From NCBI RefSeq assembly GCF_030412785.1, contig NZ_CP125296.1, positions 2,108,001 through 2,172,000 of the forward strand: DNA of 64,000 nucleotides, given 5' to 3'. This stretch comes from Paraburkholderia sabiae (GTDB lineage: Bacteria; Pseudomonadota; Gammaproteobacteria; Burkholderiales; Burkholderiaceae). Below are positions 25,190 through 32,380 of this stretch, piece after piece; position 1 is the stretch's first letter, and every line of letters starts with the position of its first letter. The notes under the pieces are model-generated. The model was not told the DNA's origin. It ran no database searches and saw only the letters and a program-made list of their open reading frames with translations. The translations under genes and the position numbers were made by a program.

Positions 25190-27616
25190 ATGAACGACGA
25201 TAACAAAGCGGGCACGTCAATGCACAGATCGCATAGAGCGCCTTCGAGCATCGCGCGATGGCTCAGTGTTCTGTTTGCCGTGCTGTCCGGGCTGTATCTG
25301 CTGATCGGCGGCGTGTGGCTCGTGACGATCGGCGGATCGCCCTATTACATCGTTGCCGGTCTCGTTCTTCTCGCTGTCGGCTGGATGATTCATCGCGGTA
25401 ATGGGTTTGCGCTGTTGCTCTATGCGCTGCTGCTGATCGGCACGCTGATCTGGGCCGTGTTCGAAGCGGGCTACGATTTCTGGGCGCTTGCGCCGCGCAC
25501 GGACATCTTCGTGCTGTTCGGCATCTGGCTGCTGCTGCCGTTCGTCTACCGGCTGTTCGATCCTTCCGCGCGGCGCGGCGGCGCCAGTGCGCTCGTGGTC
25601 AGCCTCGTTCTCACGGGCGTTGCGCTCGCGTATGCCGCGTTCAACGATCCACAGGAAATCAACGGCAAGGTTGCGGAGAACGCTTCCGTATCGCTGACGC
25701 AGCCGGACTCGCGCCCCGGCGACTGGACGGCCTACGGTCGCACGCAAGCGGGCACGCGCTATTCGCCGCTCACGCAGATCAACCAGGACAACGTGAAGAA
25801 TCTGCAGGTCGCGTGGACGTTCCAGACGGGCGACAAGAAAGGCCCCAACGATCCCGTCGAAATCACCGACGAAGTGACGCCGCTCAAGGTCGGCGACATG
25901 TTGTATCTGTGCTCGCCGCATCAACTGCTATTCGCACTCGACGCAGCAACGGGCAAAGAGAAGTGGCGGTTCGATCCGGGCCTGAAGGCAGACTCGACCT
26001 TCCAGCACGTGACCTGCCGCGGCGTGTCGTATCACGAGACAGCGGCGGCCGCCGCCGCGAAAGACGCAGCCGCGCAACGCGCGCTACCCGCGTGTTCGCG
26101 CCGCGTGCTCCTGCCCGTCAACAACGGCCATCTGTTCGAACTGGATGCCGCGACGGGTCAGCGTTGCGCCGGCTTCGGCAACAACGGCGACCTCGATCTG
26201 CAGCCGCTACAACCGGTGAAAACTTCCGGCGAATACGAACCGACATCGCCGCCCATTGTCACCGACAAGATCATCGTGATGGCGGGATCGGTGACCGACA
26301 ATTATTCGAACCGCGAACCGTCGGGCGTGATACGCGGTTTCGATGTCGAAACGGGGCGCCTCGTGTGGGCCTTCGATCCCGGCTCCGACACGCCGAACAC
26401 GATTCCCGACGACCAGCATTCGTTCACGCCGAATTCGCCGAATTCGTGGGCGCCCGCCGCTTATGACGCGAAGCTCGATCTCGTCTATCTGCCGATGGGC
26501 GTGAAGACGCCCGACATCTGGGGCGGCGATCGCACGCCGCAGTACGAGCGCTACGCGAGCGGTCTGCTCGCGCTGCATGCGTCGACAGGCAAACTCGCGT
26601 GGTTCTATCAGACCGTCCATCACGATCTGTGGGACATGGACCTGCCCGCGCAACCGACCATCGCCGATATCACCGACCGCAACGGCAACGTCGTGCCCGC
26701 GATCTACGCGCCCGCGAAGACGGGCAACATCTTCGTGCTGGACCGCCGCACAGGTACGCCGATCGTGCCCGCGCCCGAGCAGCCCGTGCCGCAAGGCGCG
26801 GCGAAAGGCGACCACGTATCGCCGACGCAGCCGTACTCGCAACTCACCTTCCGACCCGCGAAGAACCTGACGGGCGCGGACATGTGGGGCGCAACGATGT
26901 TCGACCAGCTGGCGTGTCGCGTGATCTTTCACCGGCTGCGCTACGAAGGCCCGTTCACGCCGCCGTCCGAGCAGGGCACGCTGGTGTTCCCCGGCAATCT
27001 CGGCATGTTCGAATGGGGCGGTCTCGCGGTCGACACCGATCGTCAGCTAGCTATAGCGAATCCGATTGCGCTGCCGTTCGTATCGAGGCTCGTGGCGCGC
27101 GGCCCGCACAATCCCATCGAGCCGCCGGCGAACGACAAAGGCGGCACGGGTACGGAAGCGGGTGTTCAGCCGCAATACGGCGTGCCGTTCGGCGTGACGC
27201 TGAATCCGTTTCTGTCGCCCGTCGGCTTGCCTTGCAAGGAGCCCGCGTGGGGTTACGTCGCCGCGCTCGATCTGAAGACGAACCAGGTCGTGTGGAAGAA
27301 GCGCATCGGCACCGTGCGCGACAGCGCGCCCGTTCCGCTGCCGTTCAAGATGGGCATGCCGATGCTCGGCGGCCCGACGACGACGGCGGGACACGTGTTC
27401 TTCATCGGCGCGACGGCCGACAACTATCTGCGTGCATATAGCACCGACACGGGCGAAGAGCTATGGCGCGCGCGGTTGCCCGCCGGCGGCCAGGCCACGC
27501 CGATGACCTATGAAGCGAACGGCAAGCAGTTCGTGGTGATCGCCGCGGGCGGACACGGTTCGTTCGGCACGAAGCTCGGCGACTACGTGATCGCTTATGC
27601 GCTGCCGAACAAATGA
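25190..27616 (+). CDS. gcd: Membrane-bound PQQ-dependent glucose dehydrogenase
   Basis: An 808-residue quinoprotein of the glucose/quinate/shikimate dehydrogenase family. Five transmembrane segments occupy about residues 20-150; the periplasmic eight-bladed propeller follows from about 165 with the DWTAYGRTQAGTRYSPLTQI entry motif, the DVETGRLVWAFDPG and VDTDRQLAIANP blades, and WGYVAALDLKTNQVVWKKRI near the end. It oxidises aldoses (glucose to gluconolactone) in the periplasm and passes electrons to ubiquinone, acidifying the medium. Length matches Gcd (about 800). AGGAGG precedes the ATG. No pqq genes are nearby, so cofactor must come from elsewhere. Quinate or shikimate as substrate cannot be wholly excluded. 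Confidence 0.93.
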   Translation: MNDDNKAGTSMHRSHRAPSSIARWLSVLFAVLSGLYLLIGGVWLVTIGGSPYYIVAGLVLLAVGWMIHRGNGFALLLYALLLIGTLIWAVFEAGYDFWALAPRTDIFVLFGIWLLLPFVYRLFDPSARRGGASALVVSLVLTGVALAYAAFNDPQEINGKVAENASVSLTQPDSRPGDWTAYGRTQAGTRYSPLTQINQDNVKNLQVAWTFQTGDKKGPNDPVEITDEVTPLKVGDMLYLCSPHQLLFALDAATGKEKWRFDPGLKADSTFQHVTCRGVSYHETAAAAAAKDAAAQRALPACSRRVLLPVNNGHLFELDAATGQRCAGFGNNGDLDLQPLQPVKTSGEYEPTSPPIVTDKIIVMAGSVTDNYSNREPSGVIRGFDVETGRLVWAFDPGSDTPNTIPDDQHSFTPNSPNSWAPAAYDAKLDLVYLPMGVKTPDIWGGDRTPQYERYASGLLALHASTGKLAWFYQTVHHDLWDMDLPAQPTIADITDRNGNVVPAIYAPAKTGNIFVLDRRTGTPIVPAPEQPVPQGAAKGDHVSPTQPYSQLTFRPAKNLTGADMWGATMFDQLACRVIFHRLRYEGPFTPPSEQGTLVFPGNLGMFEWGGLAVDTDRQLAIANPIALPFVSRLVARGPHNPIEPPANDKGGTGTEAGVQPQYGVPFGVTLNPFLSPVGLPCKEPAWGYVAALDLKTNQVVWKKRIGTVRDSAPVPLPFKMGMPMLGGPTTTAGHVFFIGATADNYLRAYSTDTGEELWRARLPAGGQATPMTYEANGKQFVVIAAGGHGSFGTKLGDYVIAYALPNK

Positions 27617-27634
27617 CATGCGGCCTTCGTGGTT

Positions 27635-28780
27635 TCAGTCCACGGCGGGCCCGACATAATGCGCGCGAGGCCGCAGCAACGTTCCGCTGATCGTCTGTTC
27701 GATCGAGTGCGCGGCCCAACCGACGCTTCGCGCGATAGCGAACAGCGCAAACGCCGCGTCTCGTTGCAACTGACAATGCTCGACAAGCGCGGCAAGCGCG
27801 ATATCGATAGCGGGCTGTTTGCCCGTCAGCCGATCGACGCAACGGATCAGTTCGCCCGTCGTTTCCGACGGCGTCAACATCGACAGAAGATGCGCTGCAC
27901 GCGGATCGCCCTGCGGATAGAGTTCGTGTCCGAAGCCGGGCAACGACGCGTTGCCGGTCAGTCTGCTACGCACTGTCTCTTCGACGCCGAGACGATGCGC
28001 ATCGTCGAGCAGCCCATACACGCGTGTGATTGCATCGCCATGCAATGGCCCGGAAAACGCCGCGAGGCCCGCGAGCATGCACGCACCGAGCGACGCACCC
28101 GTCGATGCCGCCACACGCGCGGCAAACGACGAGCTGGTCAACTCCTGATCGGCGAGCAGCACGAGCGTCTGCCGCAATAACTCAGCATGCTTCGCGGCGC
28201 GCCATGCGCGTGCGATACGCAGATGCAGCGGGCCTTTATCCGAAGCAAGTTCGACGAAGCCGCTGGCAAGACGGCCTACGAGTTCAGCCGCTTCGGCGTG
28301 CATGCCGGCAATGTCGTGCGTATTGCCTGAATCACTGCAGGAAGCCGCCGCCATGCCCATCGACGCATACACGCGCGCTCTCGCAGAAGCGTCAATGTGC
28401 AACGATTCGAACGCGGGAAAGCACGGCACTTCAGCCGAGTCCCACAGCAGTTGCGCAGCCTCTTCGAGCGTCGCCGTCGACGCAAGATGAATCGCGTCTT
28501 TTCCACGGTAATACAGGCGTCCGCGAACGATCGTCGATATGTGCGTATTGATGATCGGCTCGCCCCACGCCATCGTGCTCGCAGCGATGTTCTTGCGTGC
28601 GCGGCCGAGGTCGCGCTTTTTCGTCAGCATCGAAATATCCGACGCGCGATAGAGCTTGCGACTCGTGTGATCGGGATCCCAGCGCACTTCGATCTGCCCG
28701 CGGCTGACATACGCGTACAGCGTCTGCTTGCGCACGCCGAGCGCTTCGCACGCCTCCTCCTGCGTCATCCAGTTCTTCAC
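27635..28780 (-). CDS. Citrate synthase family protein with N-terminal HTH
   Basis: About 381 residues. The N-terminal 55 residues form a MerR/excisionase-like DNA-binding domain (MTQEEACEALGVRKQTLYAY, then RGQIEVRWDPDHTSRKLYRASDI). The rest is a citrate synthase fold, with the catalytic region LPGFGHELYPQGDPRAAHLL holding the His and the Arg of the active site. It is shorter than housekeeping GltA (about 430). Start is uncertain: GTG 28780 is used, ATG 28768 and an upstream codon at 28843 are alternatives. It is divergent from the MFS/2-hydroxyacid dehydrogenase genes and may act as a metabolite-responsive regulator or as a specialised synthase. Confidence 0.85.
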   Translation of the reverse strand: MKNWMTQEEACEALGVRKQTLYAYVSRGQIEVRWDPDHTSRKLYRASDISMLTKKRDLGRARKNIAASTMAWGEPIINTHISTIVRGRLYYRGKDAIHLASTATLEEAAQLLWDSAEVPCFPAFESLHIDASARARVYASMGMAAASCSDSGNTHDIAGMHAEAAELVGRLASGFVELASDKGPLHLRIARAWRAAKHAELLRQTLVLLADQELTSSSFAARVAASTGASLGACMLAGLAAFSGPLHGDAITRVYGLLDDAHRLGVEETVRSRLTGNASLPGFGHELYPQGDPRAAHLLSMLTPSETTGELIRCVDRLTGKQPAIDIALAALVEHCQLQRDAAFALFAIARSVGWAAHSIEQTISGTLLRPRAHYVGPAVD

Positions 28781-28940
28781 GTTGATTGACTCAATCAAGG
28801 TTGACGGTCTTGGGTGCCGCCGGTTTAATGCAGACACAAACACATAGAAGAACGGGACGACCTCTTATAAGCGCATGCTTGCGCGTCGTTCGCGTTCCCA
28901 TTCTTGCGACCTGTTCAGGGGCACCAAGGAGGAGATATCG

Positions 28941-30296
28941 ATGGCTTCACACCGAACGACCCAGTATATATCGACCGAGTCGGAGCGCATGACGCGCACG
29001 CGCTACTCGATCCTCGCGACGATCCTGCTGCTCGCGACGGTCGCGTATGCGGACCGCGCGATCCTGTCGATCGCCGGGCCCGGCATTTCAAAGCAGTTCG
29101 GCCTCAATCACGTGCAGTTGGGCTACGTGCTGTCGGCGTTCAGCTGGGCGTATGTGATCGGGCAGATTCCCGGCGGGCTGCTGCTCGACCGCTTCGGCAC
29201 CAAGAAGATGTATGGCGCAACGCTGATTCTGTGGTCGATCGCGACGATGCTCGTCGGCTTCATCGGCAACGTCACGTCGGATCTGTCCATTGCGCTCGCG
29301 CTGCTGTTCGCGCTGCGCTTCGCGCTCGGCCTGATCGAAGCGCCGAGCTTTCCCGCGAACGGACGCGTCGCGGTCATGTGGTTTCCGAAGGAAGAGCGCG
29401 GACTCGCAACATCGCTGTTCGCATCGGCGTCGTACTTCGCCGTCGCGATCTTCTCGCCGTTCGCGGGCTGGCTCACGGCAAAGTTCGGCTGGCCCGCGCC
29501 GTTCATTGCGCTCGGACTCATCGGCATTGCGTCGGCTGGAGTGTGGGCTGTCGTGATGCACGAGCCGCGCAATCATCCGCGCGTTTCGGGCGCGGAACTC
29601 GATCACATCGTCGCGGGCGGCGCGATGATCGATATCGACTCGAAGCATGAATTGCAGGCACGTCCTGCCGCGTCGTGGGCGATGGCGCGCACGCTGCTCG
29701 GCAACCGCATGCTGTGGTGCTCGTATATCGGCCAGTACTGCACGATCGCGCTGAGCTACTTCTTCATCACGTGGTTCCCGATCTATCTCGTGCAGGCGCG
29801 CGGCATGAACGTGATGCAGGCGGGCTTCGCGACGATGATTCCCGCCGTGGCCGGCTTTCTCGGCGGCATCGCGGGCGGCGCAATCTCCGACATGCTGATC
29901 CGTCATGGCTGGAGCGTGTCGTGGGCGCGCAAGACGCCGTATATCGTCGGCATGCTGGTGGGCTGCTGCCTCGTGCTGTCGGCCTTCACCGAAAGCAATG
30001 CGGTGATCGTCGGGCTCATGACGCTGGCCTTCTTCGGCAAGGGCGCGGCTGCGGGCGCGGGCACGTGGGCCATCGTCAGCGACACGGCGCCGCGCGAAGC
30101 CGTGGGACTGGCGGGCGCGATCTTCAATTGCGTGGGCAACATCGGCGGCATCGTCACGCCGATCGCGTTCGGCTACATCGTTCAGGCGACGGGCGGCTAT
30201 ACGGTCGGCCTCTACTTCGTGGCCGCGCATTGCCTCGTCGCAGCCGTCGTCTATCTGCTGTTCATGGGCAACATTCAGCGCGTGAAGATGAGCTGA
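28941..30296 (+). CDS. MFS transporter, ACS family (sugar-acid/organic anion type)
   Basis: A 451-residue twelve-helix transporter of the anion:cation symporter family, the group of glucarate (GudP/GarP) and galactonate (DgoT) carriers. Features: the first helix YSILATILLLATVAYADRAI, the LGYVLSAFSWAYVIGQIPGG segment of helix 2, LDRFGTKK as motif A, and RFALGLIEAPSFPANGRVAV in helix 4. The start at 28941 is preceded by AGGAGG at ideal spacing. It is followed 30 bp later by a 2-hydroxyacid dehydrogenase, so the pair probably imports and oxidises or reduces a hydroxy acid. Confidence 0.92.
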   Translation: MASHRTTQYISTESERMTRTRYSILATILLLATVAYADRAILSIAGPGISKQFGLNHVQLGYVLSAFSWAYVIGQIPGGLLLDRFGTKKMYGATLILWSIATMLVGFIGNVTSDLSIALALLFALRFALGLIEAPSFPANGRVAVMWFPKEERGLATSLFASASYFAVAIFSPFAGWLTAKFGWPAPFIALGLIGIASAGVWAVVMHEPRNHPRVSGAELDHIVAGGAMIDIDSKHELQARPAASWAMARTLLGNRMLWCSYIGQYCTIALSYFFITWFPIYLVQARGMNVMQAGFATMIPAVAGFLGGIAGGAISDMLIRHGWSVSWARKTPYIVGMLVGCCLVLSAFTESNAVIVGLMTLAFFGKGAAAGAGTWAIVSDTAPREAVGLAGAIFNCVGNIGGIVTPIAFGYIVQATGGYTVGLYFVAAHCLVAAVVYLLFMGNIQRVKMS

Positions 30297-30326
30297 AGCT
30301 GAAACCATATTTACGGAAACCAGGTT

Positions 30327-31319
30327 ATGCAACACGCAGACACGTTCAAGCCAGTCATCCTCAACGCAGCGGAATTGCCGGAGTGGACCCACGCGGAACT
30401 CCACGCGCTCTTCAACGTGCTCGATCTGCCGAAAGATCCCGACGCCGCGCGCGCGTTTCTCGCCGAACACGGACATACGGTGCGCGGCATTGCGTTGCGC
30501 AAGACGAAGATCGATGCAGCGTTCCTTGATGCCGTGCCTGCTCTGGAGATCATTTCCAGCTACAGCGCCGGACTCGATAACCTGGACGTGCAGGCTGCAA
30601 CGACACGCGGCATCCGGATCGAAAACACATCGCACATTCTTGCCGAAGATGTCGCGAATGCAGCCGTCGGCCTCGCGCTCGCCGTCACGCGCGACTTCAT
30701 CAACGCCGACGCGTTCGTTCGCTCTGGCGAATGGCCTGCGCGCGGACAGTACCCGCTTGGACGTTCGATCTCGCGCATGAAGATCGGCATCGTCGGACTG
30801 GGCACGATCGGCTCGGCCATCGCGCGCCGCCTGCAGGCATTCGGTTCGACGCTCGCGTATTTCGGCCCGTCGCGCAAGGCCGTCGACCTGCCCTATTACG
30901 ACGACATCGTCCGCCTCGCGCGCGACAGCGACATGCTGATTCTGACCTGTCCGCTGTCGCCCGCCACGCATCATCTCGTCGATGCGGCCGTGCTCGATGC
31001 GCTCGGCCCGCGCGGGTTCCTCGTGAATATTTCGCGCGGTCCTGTCGTGGATGAAGCCGCGCTGATCGCGGCATTGGCTGACGACAAAATCGCAGGCGCC
31101 GCGCTCGATGTGTTCGAACACGAACCCGTCGTTCCCGACGCGCTGATCCGCGACCGCAGAGTCGTGCTGACGCCGCACATCGGCTCCGCAACGGACGAAA
31201 CGCGCCGGAGCATGGCGGAGAACGTCGTCGATACGCTCGCGCGGCACTTCGGCATCGCGGGCCCGCGAAGCCGCGAGGCGCAACGCGATCCGGCGAGTGT
31301 GGCCGTGGCTGACGCGTGA
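30327..31319 (+). CDS. D-isomer-specific 2-hydroxyacid dehydrogenase
   Basis: A 330-residue NAD(P)-dependent dehydrogenase of the D-2-hydroxyacid/glyoxylate-hydroxypyruvate reductase group. The nucleotide-binding site GLGTIG is at about residues 156-161. Catalytic residues are visible: Arg in LVNISRGPVVDE, Glu in ALDVFEHEP, and His in VVLTPHIGSATDETR. It likely interconverts a 2-keto acid and a D-2-hydroxy acid in the cytoplasm. Its place 30 bp after the ACS transporter gene suggests it acts on the imported compound. Confidence 0.94.
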   Translation: MQHADTFKPVILNAAELPEWTHAELHALFNVLDLPKDPDAARAFLAEHGHTVRGIALRKTKIDAAFLDAVPALEIISSYSAGLDNLDVQAATTRGIRIENTSHILAEDVANAAVGLALAVTRDFINADAFVRSGEWPARGQYPLGRSISRMKIGIVGLGTIGSAIARRLQAFGSTLAYFGPSRKAVDLPYYDDIVRLARDSDMLILTCPLSPATHHLVDAAVLDALGPRGFLVNISRGPVVDEAALIAALADDKIAGAALDVFEHEPVVPDALIRDRRVVLTPHIGSATDETRRSMAENVVDTLARHFGIAGPRSREAQRDPASVAVADA

Positions 31320-31400
31320 GATATCGCTGTCCGTTTCAGGCATCGCGAATGCTCAATGGCAATGCGCTATTCACCCGCGCTATTACCCGAGGAGAGCGAC

Positions 31401-31673
31401 ATGGCTGAAGCTGGCAGCGAACGCAGCAACGACGATCGCATTCGCGAACGTGCGTATCAACTTTGGGAACGTGACGACGATCCGAAGCAGCACGCCGACG
31501 AGTACTGGGATACGGCCCGCCGGCAGATCGAGGCGGAGGGCATGGACGGTGCGTCCGTCGAGCCTCCCATCGAGCAGTCGGACAAGCGGCAGTTAGAAAG
31601 CGAAGACCCGCAGGAAGTGAGCAGCCCGCGCGGCGAAGCGGCAGGCAAGCCGCGCGCGAAGCGGTCGCGATGA
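31401..31673 (+). CDS. DUF2934 domain protein
   Basis: A 90-residue acidic-then-basic small protein. Residues about 8-45 match DUF2934, seen as RIRERAYQLWERDDDP followed by a helix with Trp (ADEYWDTARRQIEAE). The C-terminal half is low-complexity and ends in a basic cluster. The start at 31401 follows GAGGAG. DUF2934 proteins are small, common in soil proteobacteria and have no established function. It lies about 80 bp after the dehydrogenase gene and is followed by a 13-bp stem hairpin. Confidence 0.88.
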   Translation: MAEAGSERSNDDRIRERAYQLWERDDDPKQHADEYWDTARRQIEAEGMDGASVEPPIEQSDKRQLESEDPQEVSSPRGEAAGKPRAKRSR

Positions 31674-31678
31674 GGCCA

Positions 31679-31720
31679 TGCAGGTTCTACGCTCGAGCCG
31701 TTGTCGCCGTAGAACCTGCA
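31679..31720 (+). terminator. Hairpin after the DUF2934 gene
   Basis: TGCAGGTTCTACG (31679-31691) pairs perfectly with CGTAGAACCTGCA (31708-31720) around a 16-nt loop. It begins 5 bp after the DUF2934 stop codon and ends before the tRNA promoter. There is no long T-run downstream, so it may be a terminator of moderate strength or an mRNA-stabilising hairpin. Confidence 0.55.
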
Positions 31721-31747
31721 GGTTTGCGACTCGCAGTGCCTCCCCCT

Positions 31748-31775
31748 TTGAAACTGTTCGATTAGTCGCTACAAT
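31748..31775 (+). promoter_or_regulatory. Sigma-70 promoter of tRNA-Leu
   Basis: TTGAAA (31748-31753), a 16-bp spacer, and TACAAT (31770-31775) lie 11 bp upstream of the mature tRNA 5' end. Both hexamers are close to consensus, and the position fits a short-leader tRNA transcript. Confidence 0.75.
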
Positions 31776-31786
31776 TGCGTCCCCTT

Positions 31787-31871
31787 GCCCAGGTGGCGGA
31801 ATTGGTAGACGCACTATCTTGAGGGGGTAGCGCTGAAAGGCGTGCGGGTTCGAGTCCCGCCCTGGGCACCA
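31787..31871 (+). tRNA. tRNA-Leu(GAG)
   Basis: An 85-nt tRNA including an encoded CCA. The acceptor stem pairs GCCCAGG with CCTGGGC, the D-loop carries GGTAGA, the anticodon stem-loop CTATC-TTGAGGG-GGTAG gives anticodon GAG, a long variable arm typical of class II tRNA-Leu follows, and the T-arm contains GGTTCGAGTCC. It reads CUC and CUU leucine codons. It is the only tRNA in the window and borders the P450 segment. Confidence 0.97.
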
Positions 31872-31895
31872 AAGCTTGTTCCGGCAGTATCCGTT

Positions 31896-32204
31896 TCATT
31901 CGAACTCATCCCGCAGAATGGCGCGAGGACCAGCCGGGTCCACCGCACGCATCAATACCGACTCGCGTCGCGTGGGGCCAAAGCGCGACTGGCCACGCAT
32001 ATCAATTGGCGTTTCCGCCGCAACAAAAGCTAGCGGTACAAACCCGGCAAACCCGCCAGTGCGCTTCTGCAAATCGCACAGATGCGGCAGATGAAACCTC
32101 CCCCATCCTTTCTCCGTATAAGCGCAACGGCATCGCTGTCGTGTCCCAACGCGTTCTCGTATGAAGTCGATCTGCAACAGCATTCGACAACCCTCGCAAT
32201 GCAC
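31896..32204 (-). CDS. Possible small Cys/His-rich protein
   Basis: A 102-residue reading frame starting at the ATG at 32204 with AGGA nine bases upstream. The first 45 residues carry C3, C6, C25 and C27, then HLPHLC, which could be a zinc-binding ribbon; the rest is without features. It fills most of the 510-bp gap between tRNA-Leu and the P450 fusion gene, in which I see nothing else. I do not recognise it, and a competing overlapping frame exists on the same strand, so it may not be a gene. Confidence 0.3.
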   Translation of the reverse strand: MHCEGCRMLLQIDFIRERVGTRQRCRCAYTEKGWGRFHLPHLCDLQKRTGGFAGFVPLAFVAAETPIDMRGQSRFGPTRRESVLMRAVDPAGPRAILRDEFE

Positions 32205-32380
32205 GTTTTGTCCTGGTGAACGTCGTCTCTGTCCATTGAGGGGAACGCGGCTCGGGCTCTAAATTGGCGTCATTAAACCCACCGGTCGTTCGCGAGAAGC
32301 AGGACCGACTCGCGCGCCACCCGTCCGAATATGCTGCCAGTCGGGCGGTGTGTTCGGGCGGTTCCAGAGGAGACACCGCC

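Noticed and set aside
29088..31343. A 751-codon open frame on the minus strand opposite the MFS and 2-hydroxyacid dehydrogenase genes
   Set aside because: It is Arg/His/Glu-rich, lacks any family motif and lies opposite two well-supported genes; high GC content keeps such antisense frames open.
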